Positions 44,987 to 54,740 of a stretch of DNA of 55,660 bases are shown piece by piece (the first letter of the stretch is position 1; every line of letters starts with the position of its first letter). The translations under genes and the position numbers were made by a program. Below the pieces are notes generated by a model. It was not told the origin of the DNA and did not search any database. It saw only the letters and a program-made list of their open reading frames with translations. Source of the DNA: an uncultured Clostridium sp. (lineage in GTDB: Bacteria > Cyanobacteriota > Vampirovibrionia > Gastranaerophilales > Gastranaerophilaceae); NCBI GenBank assembly GCA_905212085.1, contig CAJMDF010000007.1, positions 1-55,660 of the forward strand, in the 5' to 3' direction.

Positions 44987-46102
44987 TTACTTTCCTGATG
45001 AACCGAATGTTCCGTGGAATACACCTCTAAACATCTGTTGCAATTCATTTTTATTATCAGAGTATGCCATTGCAATATCTTCTGTAATTAAATCTTGTTC
45101 AAATAATCTGTATAATGATGTATTCATTGTAATCATATTGTTGAAAGAACCTTTTTTAACAAGTTCATAAATTTCTTCTAACTTATCTTTTTCTATGAAA
45201 TCTTTTACAGTAGGAGTTACAACAATAACTTCACAAGCCGGACGACGTCCTGTACCATTTGATATAGGAATCAATTTTTGAGAAACTGTACCTCTCAATA
45301 TGGAAGCTAATTGTCCTCTTACGAATTCTCTATCAGACGGTTCATACATATTTACAATTCTATTTACAGTTTGAATAGCATCATTTGTGTGAATCGTCGC
45401 AAATACAAGGTGACCTGTTTCTGCAGCCTTTAAAGCAGCAGTAACAGTTTCTTTGTCTCTGATTTCACCAATAAATATTACATCTGGGTCTTGTCTCAAT
45501 GCATATTTAATACCATCTGGGAAAGACGGTGTATCAATAAGTACTTGACGCTGAGATACCAAACATTTTTTATTAGTGAATATAAATTCAACGGGGTCCT
45601 CTATTGTAATAATATGCTTCGGATAATTTATATTTATATAATCAATTAATGAAGCAATAGTAGTAGATTTACCAGAACCGGTAGGCCCTGTAATTAAGAC
45701 CAATCCATTATTTAATGACGCAAATTGTTCAATAGATTCTGGTAACATCAATTCTGTTACTTTTTTTATATTATAAGGAATAGTTCTTATTACAAGAGCA
45801 CTTTTCCCTAATTGACGACTTAAATTTACCCTAAAACGAGAAACACCATGAATTTCATAAGCAAAATCTAAATCAAAAACAGAATTAACTTTCCCCTTAA
45901 AATGATTTGGCAATAAAACATCATAAGCAATAGAGATATCATCTTCTGTTAAAATAGGCATGTCAACTTTAGTAATTTTACCATCAATTCTAATTGCAGG
46001 ATGTTCATCAACCTGTAAATGGACATCTGAAGCTCCTACTGCAACAGCTTTTTTTAAGAATGATATTATATTAAATTTAGAATTAGAGTAATTTTCAGCC
46101 AT
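44987..46102 (-). CDS. pilT: Type IV pilus retraction ATPase PilT
   Basis: Hexameric secretion-type ATPase that powers pilus retraction and twitching. 'ASDVHLQVDEHPAIRIDGK' at the N-terminus, Walker A 'GPTGSGKSTTIASLIDYIN', Asp box 'IITIEDPVEFIF', Walker B 'RQDPDVIFIGEIRDKETV' and His box 'HLVFATIHTNDAIQTVNRIV' are all in place. At 371 residues it lacks the N1 domain of PilB, and the Asp/His boxes match PilT. It is the only pilus machinery gene here, in a window with seven prepilin-like genes. Confidence 0.95.
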   Translation of the reverse strand: MAENYSNSKFNIISFLKKAVAVGASDVHLQVDEHPAIRIDGKITKVDMPILTEDDISIAYDVLLPNHFKGKVNSVFDLDFAYEIHGVSRFRVNLSRQLGKSALVIRTIPYNIKKVTELMLPESIEQFASLNNGLVLITGPTGSGKSTTIASLIDYININYPKHIITIEDPVEFIFTNKKCLVSQRQVLIDTPSFPDGIKYALRQDPDVIFIGEIRDKETVTAALKAAETGHLVFATIHTNDAIQTVNRIVNMYEPSDREFVRGQLASILRGTVSQKLIPISNGTGRRPACEVIVVTPTVKDFIEKDKLEEIYELVKKGSFNNMITMNTSLYRLFEQDLITEDIAMAYSDNKNELQQMFRGVFHGTFGSSGK

Positions 46103-46275
46103 AATAGTCCTTTCACTTATAAAGAGTATAACATTTTTTTTTAATTATGACAATAATACATTTAATGTAACAAAAATGTAACATTTAATTCAAAAAAGGA
46201 AATTCTAAAAAAAGAAATTACTTTATATAAGAGTAAGGGAAATTTAAAATTTCAAAAGGGAAAAATCAATAATGA

Positions 46276-46401
46276 GATATTAAAAGATTAATCAAGTTCT
46301 TCAAATAGTTTGAACAAGATTAAAAGAAAAAGGTTTATTTTATACTCTCTCTTAATATCCTCGTGTTTATTTAATGTTGCCTCAAATGGCAACTTTTTTT
46401 T
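46276..46401 (+). ncRNA. Candidate structured small RNA in the pilT-trxB gap
   Basis: The 367-nt gap between the divergent pilT and convergent-side trxB has no credible open frame. It contains a folded block: outer stem GATATTAA (46276-46283) with TTAATATC (46352-46359), inner hairpin TTCAAA-TAG-TTTGAA (46300-46314), and then a strong plus-strand terminator. A terminator pointing away from pilT and into the end of trxB serves no annotated gene, so a plus-strand transcript is implied. The 5' end and promoter are not clear (TTATATAAG at 46223-46231 is a possible -10). Confidence 0.38.
46376..46401 (+). terminator. Orphan plus-strand intrinsic terminator
   Basis: GTTGCC-TCAAAT-GGCAAC followed by eight Ts. 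No plus-strand gene precedes it for kilobases. Confidence 0.8.
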
Positions 46402-46469
46402 GCAAATAAAAAGATGAGAAATAAAAATACTTCTCATTCTTTTTAAATTTGTATTTATAGGTATTATTT

Positions 46470-47402
46470 TTATACAGCAACCTCTGTTAAAGCTTCCAAA
46501 TATTTCACAGCATACACAGCACCGACAGCACCATCAGCTGCAGCTGTAATTACTTGTCTTAAAGGAGTTGTTCTAACATCCCCAACAGCAAACACACCCT
46601 CTACAGATGTTGCCATAGTTTCATCGGTAACAATAAAACCTCTTGCATCTTGCTCTAATTGACCCGAAATATTTTCAACATTAGGTGTCATGCCGATATA
46701 TGGAAATACTCCATTTACAGGCAGATTAGAAATTTCTTTAGTTTTCACGTTCTCTAAAACAGCTGTATTTACAAGGTTATCTCCTTTAATTTCTTTTACT
46801 ACGGAATCCCAAATAAATTCAATTTTCTCATTTTTAAAAGCGCGTTCTTGAACAATTTTGTCAGCACGCAATTCATTTCGCCTATGAATTACATATACTT
46901 TGTCTGCAAATTTTGTCAAATACATAGCTTCTTCAACTGCAGCATTACCACCGCCTACAACAGCGACTACTTTATTTTTATAAAATGCGCCGTCACATAC
47001 TGCACAATAGCTGACGCCACGACCGACGAATTCTTTTTCGCCAGGAACTCCTAATTTCATAGGTTGAGCACCTGTTGCAATAATTATTGTCTTTGCCTTA
47101 AATTCATATTCATTAGTCACAATTGTCTTAGATTTTAAATCAACACTTTGAATTTCTTGCATAGGGAATTTTTTTACACCGAATTTATCAGCATGTTCCT
47201 CAAACTTTTCCATCAAATCATACCCGCCAATAACTTGAAAGCCAGGATAATTTTCTAACTCTAAATAATTGGAAGGTTGTCCTCCTAACATATTCAAATC
47301 AACTATTGCTGTTGATACAGCTCCTCGACTTGCATATATTGCAGCTGACAATCCAGCTGGTCCACCGCCTAAAATAATTGTATCAAAATTTAGTTGCTCC
47401 AT
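46470..47402 (-). CDS. trxB: Thioredoxin reductase
   Basis: Flavoenzyme passing NADPH electrons to thioredoxin. FAD motif 'ILGGGPAGLSAAIYASRG', redox-active 'CAVCDG', NADPH motif 'VVGGGNAAVEEAMYL' and the C-terminal FAD segment 'GVFAVGDVRTTPLRQ' are all present; 310 residues. GAGGATATAAA precedes the ATG. It starts 9 nt after the exported protein gene ends, so the two are likely cotranscribed. Confidence 0.95.
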   Translation of the reverse strand: MEQLNFDTIILGGGPAGLSAAIYASRGAVSTAIVDLNMLGGQPSNYLELENYPGFQVIGGYDLMEKFEEHADKFGVKKFPMQEIQSVDLKSKTIVTNEYEFKAKTIIIATGAQPMKLGVPGEKEFVGRGVSYCAVCDGAFYKNKVVAVVGGGNAAVEEAMYLTKFADKVYVIHRRNELRADKIVQERAFKNEKIEFIWDSVVKEIKGDNLVNTAVLENVKTKEISNLPVNGVFPYIGMTPNVENISGQLEQDARGFIVTDETMATSVEGVFAVGDVRTTPLRQVITAAADGAVGAVYAVKYLEALTEVAV

Positions 47403-47411
47403 TTTATATCC

Positions 47412-47909
47412 TCATTTTCCTGTTATACTCGATCCTGCTATTTTTTCCCCTTTCAAAATATACACAGCAGTATCTTTTTTTATCAAAGATTTATCATAAA
47501 TTGAAAAGGTTTCCAGTGTTAAATAATTAACACCTGTAAAAGTATCACCGTTAAGCTTCAAATCAACTGTATCAGTCAATTTCTTATTACCGTCATACTC
47601 CCCTGTTTTTGAAAATCTAATAATATTTCCATCAACATAATCAAGTTTAACAGAAGCACTTGCTCCTGTAAACGGATTGTTTAAATTTATGACGTCACCA
47701 CTCCTTGATAAGTTCCATACATCAACTGTTACAGGTTTAAAGTATACATCACCAGATTGTTTGTCAATTTTAGCTAACACCCGCCAGCTTCCATAAAAGG
47801 AATTTGGAACAGAGCCTATCTTTGAAACACCAGCTTTCAATGTTTCAGCTGAAACAGATAAGCCAATAAACAAAAATAAAAAGACTAAAATTTTTTTTAA
47901 TATATCCAT
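47412..47909 (-). CDS. Exported protein of unknown function
   Basis: 165 residues with a signal peptide ('KKILVFLFLFIGLSVSA', cleavage after 'VSA') and an all-beta-looking mature part ('FYGSWRVLAKIDKQSGDVYF', 'SVKLDYVDGNIIRFSKTGEY', 'DLKLNGDTFTGVNYL') suggestive of a lipocalin-like or small barrel fold. No family assignment. It lies immediately upstream of trxB on the same strand. Confidence 0.72.
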   Translation of the reverse strand: MDILKKILVFLFLFIGLSVSAETLKAGVSKIGSVPNSFYGSWRVLAKIDKQSGDVYFKPVTVDVWNLSRSGDVINLNNPFTGASASVKLDYVDGNIIRFSKTGEYDGNKKLTDTVDLKLNGDTFTGVNYLTLETFSIYDKSLIKKDTAVYILKGEKIAGSSITGK

Positions 47910-47959
47910 AATTAATACATAATTATTTTATTAAAGTTTTCAAGATTAATAAAAATAAT

Positions 47960-49348
47960 CTATACAGAAGCTAACTTTGCTTGTAAAACTTGAGCGGATT
48001 CTTCATATCCTGCCCTACCCATTAAAGCATATGTATAATTTTTAGCTTGTTCAACCCCCGGTTGATTAAACGTATCAATATTATACAATTCTCCTGCAAT
48101 AGCAGTTTGTACTTCCAACATATAAAGAAGCTGTGCTACATTATAACCATCAACTTTATCAAGATATATAGATATTGTAGGACGCTTATAATCAGCCAAA
48201 GATACACGAGTAGAATCAGCCTCAGCATTAATCAATTGATTAATAGTTTTACCGCCAAGATAACCTATCCCCGTATATTCAAAAATATTTGGAATTTCCA
48301 GAGTATTATCAAAATTTTTAACTCTAATAAAATTAATAACCTTATTATTTGGTCCTTCATTGTATAACTGAATTTGAGAATGTTGATCAGTTGCTCCTAA
48401 TGACTTAATCGGAGTAGGACCGACACAAACATCATTACCTTGTTTATCCTTATTTTTCCCTAACGATTCAGCCCACAATTGAACATACCAATCAGATACG
48501 TATTTTAATTTGCTTGAATAAGGCATCATAACTGATAAATTTTTACCTTTTTTAGTATCTAATAAATAATGAATTAAAGCATTTTGAGCTGCGATATTTT
48601 CTTTAATATCAGTATTTTTCAAAGCTAAATCCATATCTTTAATACCATTTACAATCTCATCGATATCAATTCCGACTAATGCAAAAGGTAATAATCCGAC
48701 AGCTGAAAATACAGAAAATCTACCACCGACATCATCAGGAACTACAAAAGTTTTATACCCTTCCTGCTCTGCAATTTGACGTAAAATTCCTGTTTTTTTA
48801 TCGGTTGTTGCAACAATGTTATATCTGTAATTATCTCCTAATTCTTGTTCTAGAATATTTTTAACAATCATAAATTGAGACATTGTCTCTGCAGTAGAAC
48901 CAGACTTTGTAATGACATTTACTAAAGTCTTTTTCAAATCCAAAATATTTAAAAGTCCTACCATATAATCAGGGTCAATATTATCCAAAAAGAAAATTCT
49001 TGGAAGCCCTTCTCTTTGCTCAGGGGATAACAAATTCCAAAAAGGTTTTAATAAAGCTTCTGTAACAGCAATTCCACCTAGAGCAGATCCCCCGATTCCA
49101 AGGACTAGAATATTATCAAAACGTCCTTGTACCATAGCTGCATACTCTTTTACATACCAAAGAGTTTCTTCATTATACCCAAGATTCATCCACTGAAGCC
49201 ATTGTCCAAGTTTGTCTTTCCTCTTATTCAAATCAACGATAATATTAGCTATTTTGTCTTTGTAATTTTCGAATTCTACTTCTAAATTAAGTCCGTTATC
49301 TTCCCCGATAATTTTTTCATCTACCCTTTTATAGTCTAATGTTATCAT
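47960..49348 (-). CDS. pgi: Glucose-6-phosphate isomerase
   Basis: Interconverts glucose-6-P and fructose-6-P at the branch between glycolysis, glycogen (GlgA) and amino sugars (GlmS). 'VLGIGGSALGGIAV', 'VITKSGSTAETMSQF', 'GGRFSVFSAVGLLP' and 'TDQHSQIQLYNEGP' are the PGI motifs; 462 residues, similar to the shorter bacterial PGI type. GGGAGCAG precedes the ATG. Confidence 0.94.
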   Translation of the reverse strand: MITLDYKRVDEKIIGEDNGLNLEVEFENYKDKIANIIVDLNKRKDKLGQWLQWMNLGYNEETLWYVKEYAAMVQGRFDNILVLGIGGSALGGIAVTEALLKPFWNLLSPEQREGLPRIFFLDNIDPDYMVGLLNILDLKKTLVNVITKSGSTAETMSQFMIVKNILEQELGDNYRYNIVATTDKKTGILRQIAEQEGYKTFVVPDDVGGRFSVFSAVGLLPFALVGIDIDEIVNGIKDMDLALKNTDIKENIAAQNALIHYLLDTKKGKNLSVMMPYSSKLKYVSDWYVQLWAESLGKNKDKQGNDVCVGPTPIKSLGATDQHSQIQLYNEGPNNKVINFIRVKNFDNTLEIPNIFEYTGIGYLGGKTINQLINAEADSTRVSLADYKRPTISIYLDKVDGYNVAQLLYMLEVQTAIAGELYNIDTFNQPGVEQAKNYTYALMGRAGYEESAQVLQAKLASV

Positions 49349-49421
49349 CTGCTCCCTATAACAACCTTTCTTACATTAACCTTTATATACATAACCCGTA
49401 TTTTACGTTGTTTATACACTT

Positions 49422-49449
49422 ATTATATACGCTAAAGGTTTTTATACAA
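49422..49449 (-). promoter_or_regulatory. Promoter of pgi
   Basis: Minus strand TTGTAT (49449-49444), 16-nt spacer, TATAAT (49427-49422), ~75 nt before the pgi ATG. The remainder of the 276-nt gap up to prepilin 6 shows nothing recognisable. Confidence 0.55.
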
Positions 49450-49624
49450 GGGACAAAAGAATATTTTAATATTTATTTACCAAGGATAATTTTCATCCAT
49501 TTTATTTTTCGTGTAAGGATTCTATATTGAGCTTTTATATCTTTTATTTTTATGGAAAAAGATTATTTAAATAATTATTTTAACTATGTTTTGCAGGTTA
49601 ACTTTTATTTCCCATATAAAAAAA

Positions 49625-50517
49625 TTAATTAAAATAATAGTCTTGATTACAATATTTTTGATTTCCATTAACACACTTTAAATAATCCATATTTTCCATT
49701 TGAATTACCCAAGCTCCGCAACCAGACCCATTCCACCAACCATTTGCAACTGATCCCAAAGGGGCACAAGTAGTTTGTCTTCCATGAGTTCCAGCTCCAC
49801 CTCTTGGAATAACCTTATCTTTTGTTACATGTAGTGTAAATGTATCCACTCCCCAACGATTTGGGCCTTTATCTCCATTTATATCAATATCAAATTGAAA
49901 ACATAAACTTAAATTTTGACAGGTAAGAGCTTCCTCAATTCCTATAGGTGCACCAAAACCAACAACCGATCCATCATTAATCACTATAGCTGTGTTAGCC
50001 CCAATGTTATCAACACTATTATTTAATAAATCTTTTCTTATTACATTTCCAAAGCAGCCCTTAGTTCCAAGCTTACATATTTTTACATTTTTAATGTATT
50101 TTGAAAACATTAAAGCAACATCGTCCCAACTCTCAACATCCCAATTTGTTGGATCTCCATAATCATTCAAAACTCCTATATATGCATTTGATAATGTTGA
50201 ATATGCCTTTTTTAAACGAACAACTGATTCTTTTTCACGATGATTTGCTATCAATGTAGGCATTGTCATTGCAACAACAACTCCAATTATGCCTAATGTT
50301 ATTAATACCTCTGCTAATGTAAATGCTTTTTTATTTCTATAGTGATGTAACATATCACTAATATAACATTTTTTAGTTCTTTTTTCAACCCCGCTAAAAC
50401 CTTGTGTAGAGAGCTTTAAATTGCCCCCCCCCCGACAACTGCATGCGTAGATAAATCAACACAATTATCGCATAATTTGCAAGATTTTTGTGTATGTTCT
50501 ACCTGAAATCTTTTCAT
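49625..50517 (-). CDS. Prepilin-like protein 6, leader and body separated by a G10 tract (out of frame by one)
   Basis: AAAGGAGC lies just before the ATG at 50517, which encodes 28 residues ('MKRFQVEHTQ' then a CKLCDNC cluster). Ten Gs follow and then a stop. With 11 Gs the frame runs open to 49625 (297 residues). The body is 'NKKA|FTLAEVLITLGIIGVVVAM' with 'DINGDKGPNRWGVDTF' and a C-terminal region with 'WWNGSGCGAWVIQMEN'. The first ~400 bp of this gene are nearly identical to prepilin 7; the middle has diverged strongly. The internal ATG at 50353 ('MLHHYRNKKA') has only a weak ribosome-binding site. Confidence 0.82.
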
Positions 50518-50526
50518 ATACAGCTC
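50131..50526 (-). repeat. Long near-identical repeat, copy 1 (5' part of prepilin 6)
   Basis: Matches 55265-55660 with one difference that I found in 396 bp (50183, synonymous), covering ribosome-binding site, leader, G10 tract and prepilin N-terminus. The match continues to the window edge. Confidence 0.85.
50424..50433. repeat. C10/G10 homopolymer in prepilin 6
   Basis: Ten Cs on the plus strand, 84 nt after the ATG at 50517. Flanks are TTTAAATTG-C10-GACAAC. Confidence 0.9.
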
Positions 50527-50547
50527 CTTTCTATGCTCTTAATTTTT

Positions 50548-50576
50548 ATTATAGCAAAAGTTTTATGAAACTTCAA
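50548..50576 (-). promoter_or_regulatory. Promoter of prepilin 6
   Basis: Minus strand TTGAAG (50576-50571), 17-nt spacer, TATAAT (50553-50548), 30 nt before the ATG at 50517. The -35 box lies inside the last codons of the upstream permease gene. Confidence 0.6.
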
Positions 50577-52119
50577 CTTTTTTCTTAGGTTGTCTTTGCA
50601 ATTTTACTTTTTCTTCCAAACGTTTTTGGTTATATCCATAACCAGCGTAAATTGCAACACCAATTAACAGCCAAAGAGGGAAATATAATGATGAAGTTGT
50701 TAAAAACTTCATAGAATATACCATTAAACCTCCGCAAGTAATAATCCCAAGAATAGGAAATACCGGAGAAAATGGAACTTTAAACGGTCTTGGTCTATCC
50801 GGATCTGTTTTACGTAATATTAATACTGCGATACAAATTATTATAAAAGAAGTAAATGTTCCAAAGTTACATAATTCTGCTGAAATATTTAAATCCATAA
50901 ATAAAGTACATACAATTACTACAATACCTGAAATCCAAGTCAAAACATGCGGAGTTCTATATTTTTTATGAATTAACCTCAAAGATTTAGGTAAAAATCT
51001 ATCCCTGCTCATTGCATACAAAATTCTTGTAGTTCCTAATTGATAAATTAAAATTACTGAGGTCAAAGCGCACAAAGCACCAATTGAAATCAATCCGGCG
51101 AACCAATCCTTGCCGATTACACGCATTGCATGAGCAATAGGCGCCTGAGTATCAATATGACCTAAAGGCACATTTCCTGTCAATACTAATGCTACTGCAA
51201 CATACAAAACAGTGCAAATAATCAAAGTCCCTAAAATAGCAATAGGCAAATCTCTTTGAGGATTTTCCGTTTCTTCTGCAGTTGTCGAAATAGCATCAAA
51301 TCCAATATATGCGAAGAATATTAAAAATGCGCCCATAAATACACCTTCAAAACCGTTAGGTGCAAATGGAACCCAATTTTCAGGTTTTACGTAAAATGCT
51401 CCGACAACTATAAATGATAAAATCATAAACATATTTACGCCAACCATAATACTTGCAAATCTGGTTGATTCTTTGACACCCTTGATTAGCAAAATTGTAA
51501 GCAATAATACAATTACCATAGCAGGTAAATTTATTGCACAAGGAATTTTATCAAACAAATATGGCATTTGAGAATGAGGATCTAATCCAAATTTATCACA
51601 ATATGCAAACATATAACGATAATCAGCTCTCAACCACAATGGGAAATTTACAACAAAATCAGGCAAAATATGCTTAAATCCTTTTAAGAATTGAACAAAA
51701 TACCCAGTCCAAGCACAAGCTACTGTAATATTTCCGATTGCATATTCTAACATCAATATCCAACCGACCATCCAAGCCATGAATTCACCCATAGTAGCAT
51801 AAGTATAAGTATAAGCACTACCTGCTACAGGTATCATTGCAGCTATTTCGGAATAACATAAGGCCGAGAATACACAAGCAATAGCTGCTAGTACCATTGA
51901 TATAATAATTGCAGGTCCGGCACCGGCACTTTCAGGACCACCCTGAATAGCAGATCCGATAATAGTAAAAATACCTGTACCTACTACTGCACCAATACCT
52001 AATACTATTAGGTCAAACACGTTCAAAGTCTTTTTTAATTCAGACTTTTTACTTACAGCTATTAATTCATCGGGGCTTTTTTTCTTTAAAGCGTTTAATA
52101 TTATATTTTTCAATTCCAT
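50563..52119 (-). CDS. Amino acid permease, APC superfamily (CAT-like), paralogue B
   Basis: 518 residues with about 12-14 membrane segments. TM1 carries the APC substrate motif in 'FDLIVLGIGAVVGTGIFTIIG'; 'FFAYIGFDAISTTAEETENPQRDLP' and 'RTPHVLTW' are typical of the cationic amino acid transporter (YfnA/CAT) branch. It is a tandem paralogue of the gene at 52119-53711: the C-terminal 'RKTDPDRPRPFKVPFSPV' is identical in both. It shares 1 nt with the upstream copy (TAATG), so they are one operon. The substrate is unknown. Confidence 0.9.
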   Translation of the reverse strand: MELKNIILNALKKKSPDELIAVSKKSELKKTLNVFDLIVLGIGAVVGTGIFTIIGSAIQGGPESAGAGPAIIISMVLAAIACVFSALCYSEIAAMIPVAGSAYTYTYATMGEFMAWMVGWILMLEYAIGNITVACAWTGYFVQFLKGFKHILPDFVVNFPLWLRADYRYMFAYCDKFGLDPHSQMPYLFDKIPCAINLPAMVIVLLLTILLIKGVKESTRFASIMVGVNMFMILSFIVVGAFYVKPENWVPFAPNGFEGVFMGAFLIFFAYIGFDAISTTAEETENPQRDLPIAILGTLIICTVLYVAVALVLTGNVPLGHIDTQAPIAHAMRVIGKDWFAGLISIGALCALTSVILIYQLGTTRILYAMSRDRFLPKSLRLIHKKYRTPHVLTWISGIVVIVCTLFMDLNISAELCNFGTFTSFIIICIAVLILRKTDPDRPRPFKVPFSPVFPILGIITCGGLMVYSMKFLTTSSLYFPLWLLIGVAIYAGYGYNQKRLEEKVKLQRQPKKKVEVS

Positions 52120-53711
52120 TATTTCATCATTTCTTGTTTTTTAAGTTCTACTTTTTCATTATGGATTCTGTTTTCATTTTGTCTGTTTTTGACAAATCCA
52201 TATAATAAATAAATTATAGCACCTACACCTAACCAAACAGGGAATAATAATGCCGATCCAGATGGCTGCATAGATTTATAAATCATAAGTCCGCCGCAGC
52301 AAATAATTCCTAATGCAGGTGTAACAGGTGAAAATGGAACCTTAAAAGGTCTAGGTCTATCAGGGTCAGTCTTACGTAATATCAATACCGCAACACATAC
52401 AATTATAAATGATGTAAATGTCCCGTAATTACATAATTCTGCTGCTACATCAAGATTTAAAGTCAAAATTCCAACAACCGCTAAGATACCTACAGTCCAA
52501 GTCAAAAGTGCCGGAGTGTGGAATTTTGGATGTAACTTTTGGAATCTTTGAGAAATAAAATGATCTCTGCTCATTGCATATAAAATTCTTGTAGCAGCCA
52601 TTTCTAATACTAATAATACAGATGTCAATCCTGCTAAAGAACCTATTGAAATTAAACCTGCTGCCCAATTCATATTGAACAAAGACATACAATATGCCAT
52701 AGGAGCTTTCAAAAATCCAATAGGAACTGCAACACTTGTATCCTGCAAACCTGTTAAAACTAATGCTACGGAAACATATACAATTGTTGTAATTATTAAA
52801 GATCCAATAATCCCGATTGGCAAATCTTTTTGAGGATTTTTACATTCTTCTGCAGCAGTTGCAAGAGCATCAAATCCAATATATGCAAAGAATATTAAAA
52901 ATGCGCCGGCAAAAATACCTGCAGCACCATTTGGAGCAAAAGGTGTCCAATTTTCAGGCTTTACGAAAAATGCACCTGCAACAACAAATAACGCTATTAC
53001 TGCAAGTTTTATAAATACCATAATTCCTGCCATTTTTGTAGAATCTTTTGTCCCTTTAACCAAAATCATTGTAATTAAAAGAACTATCACAATAGCAGGT
53101 AAATTTATACAAAGTGGTAATCCAAATAATGTCGGGATATGAACAGATGCATCTGTTGCAGCAATTTTAGCAGCACTAAAAGCATCATTTACTAAATATA
53201 CAGGAGGATGAGCAAGCCATGCCGGTAAAACTTTTTCAAATCCGCTTAAAAATTGAACAAAGTGATTAGACCAAGCACAAGCAACAGCGATAAAACCGAT
53301 AGCATACTCAAGCATTAATACCCAACCTACCATCCAAGCAGCAAACTCTCCTAATGTCGCGAATGTATAAGTATAAGCTCCGCCTGCGACAGGTATCATT
53401 GTTGCAAATTCAGAATAACAAAGTGCTGAAAATATACAAGCTATGGCTGCAATAATCATTGAAACCACAAGAGCAGGTCCTGCACCTAATGCAGAGCCAT
53501 CAGCACTTCCTGCAGCAGCAATACCTACAACTGCAAAAATTCCTGATCCGATAATTGCTCCCACACCTAAAATAATTAAATCAAAAACTCCAAGAGTTTT
53601 TTCTAACCCTTCAGCCTTTGCCTCAGCTAACATCTCATCCGGATTTTTAATCCTTGTAATAGTTTTTAAAAAATTGCGAGTAAATGTCGCACGGTGAAAT
53701 TTTTCTGCCAT
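52119..53711 (-). CDS. Amino acid permease, APC superfamily (CAT-like), paralogue A
   Basis: 530 residues and the same architecture as its neighbour: 'FDLIILGVGAIIGSGIFAVVG' at TM1, 'FAYIGFDALATAAEECKNPQKDLP', and the shared C-terminal block. It differs from paralogue B mainly in the periplasmic loop near residues 160-190 and in the tail. It is 14 nt downstream of glyQ on the same strand. The tandem duplication suggests related but not identical substrates. Confidence 0.9.
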   Translation of the reverse strand: MAEKFHRATFTRNFLKTITRIKNPDEMLAEAKAEGLEKTLGVFDLIILGVGAIIGSGIFAVVGIAAAGSADGSALGAGPALVVSMIIAAIACIFSALCYSEFATMIPVAGGAYTYTFATLGEFAAWMVGWVLMLEYAIGFIAVACAWSNHFVQFLSGFEKVLPAWLAHPPVYLVNDAFSAAKIAATDASVHIPTLFGLPLCINLPAIVIVLLITMILVKGTKDSTKMAGIMVFIKLAVIALFVVAGAFFVKPENWTPFAPNGAAGIFAGAFLIFFAYIGFDALATAAEECKNPQKDLPIGIIGSLIITTIVYVSVALVLTGLQDTSVAVPIGFLKAPMAYCMSLFNMNWAAGLISIGSLAGLTSVLLVLEMAATRILYAMSRDHFISQRFQKLHPKFHTPALLTWTVGILAVVGILTLNLDVAAELCNYGTFTSFIIVCVAVLILRKTDPDRPRPFKVPFSPVTPALGIICCGGLMIYKSMQPSGSALLFPVWLGVGAIIYLLYGFVKNRQNENRIHNEKVELKKQEMMK

Positions 53712-53725
53712 CTATTTTCCTTATA

Positions 53726-54598
53726 TTATTTACAAAGAGGGAATCCCATTTCTTCTCTTTGCGCTACGTATAATCTTGCAACAGCAGAAGCCATTGTCCT
53801 TACTCTGTTGATAAAATTGATTCTTTCGTCTTTACTGATTACCCCTCTTGCATCCAAAAGGTTAAATGTATGAGAACATTTTAAAACGTAATCGTAAGCA
53901 GGCAAAACTAATTTTGCATTAATACAATTATCAACTTCTTTTTGATACAAATCAAACATTGTAAACAAAGCTTTTGCATCGCTAACTTCAAAATTATATT
54001 TTGATTGTTCTATTTCATTTTGCAAGAAAATTTCGCCATATTTAAGCGTATCATTCCACATAATATCATATACGGATTCCTTGTTTTGCAAATACATTGC
54101 AATTCTTTCCAAACCATAAGTTAATTCCAAAGCAACAGGTTTAACTTCTACCCCGCCTACTTGTTGGAAATATGTAAACTGAGTAATTTCCATACCGTCA
54201 AGCCAAACTTCCCAGCCTACACCTGCAGCACCTAAAGTCGGAGATTCCCAGTTATCTTCTACAAATCTTACATCATGTTCTTTTAAATCAATTCCCATAG
54301 CTTCTAAACTTTTTAAATAAAGTTCTTGAGCATTATCAGGAGATGGTTTTAAGATAACTTGAAATTGATAATAATGACCAAGTCTGTTTGGATTTTCACC
54401 ATATCTTGCATCTGTAGGTCTTCTGCAAGGTTCAATCATTGCAGTATTCCAAGGTTCAGGACCCAATGAACGCAAAAAAGTTGCAGGATTCATTGTAGAT
54501 GCACCTTTTTCAATATCATAAGGCTGTTGAATTATACAACCGTAATCTGACCAAAATTTTTGTAAATTAAAAACTAGTTCTTGAAAGTTTAAAGCCAT
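53726..54598 (-). CDS. glyQ: Glycyl-tRNA synthetase, alpha subunit
   Basis: Catalytic subunit of the alpha2-beta2 bacterial GlyRS. 'FQELVFNLQKFWSDYGCIIQ', 'QPYDIEKGASTMNPATFLR', 'EPCRRPTDARYGENPNRLGH' and 'HDVRFVEDNWESPTLGA' are diagnostic. About 290 residues from the ATG at 54598, which has GGAAT a few bases upstream; an ATG at 54610 is also possible. The beta subunit gene glyS, usually next to it, is replaced here by the two permeases and must be elsewhere. Confidence 0.95.
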   Translation of the reverse strand: MALNFQELVFNLQKFWSDYGCIIQQPYDIEKGASTMNPATFLRSLGPEPWNTAMIEPCRRPTDARYGENPNRLGHYYQFQVILKPSPDNAQELYLKSLEAMGIDLKEHDVRFVEDNWESPTLGAAGVGWEVWLDGMEITQFTYFQQVGGVEVKPVALELTYGLERIAMYLQNKESVYDIMWNDTLKYGEIFLQNEIEQSKYNFEVSDAKALFTMFDLYQKEVDNCINAKLVLPAYDYVLKCSHTFNLLDARGVISKDERINFINRVRTMASAVARLYVAQREEMGFPLCK

Positions 54599-54740
54599 AA
54601 CATATTCCATTATATATTGTATTTATTACACTCTTTTGCACAAATAAAGCAACACCGCTCACACGTGCTTTTTTCATAGTACGTCCAACATATTAAAATT
54701 GCAAATTTTATGTTTAAAAATATTAAGATAAAAATAAAAT

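Noticed and set aside
54611..54740. Terminator or RNA near 54640-54680 (GCAACACCGCTCACACGTGC).
   Set aside because: The arms pair for only four bases and no clean T run stem results.
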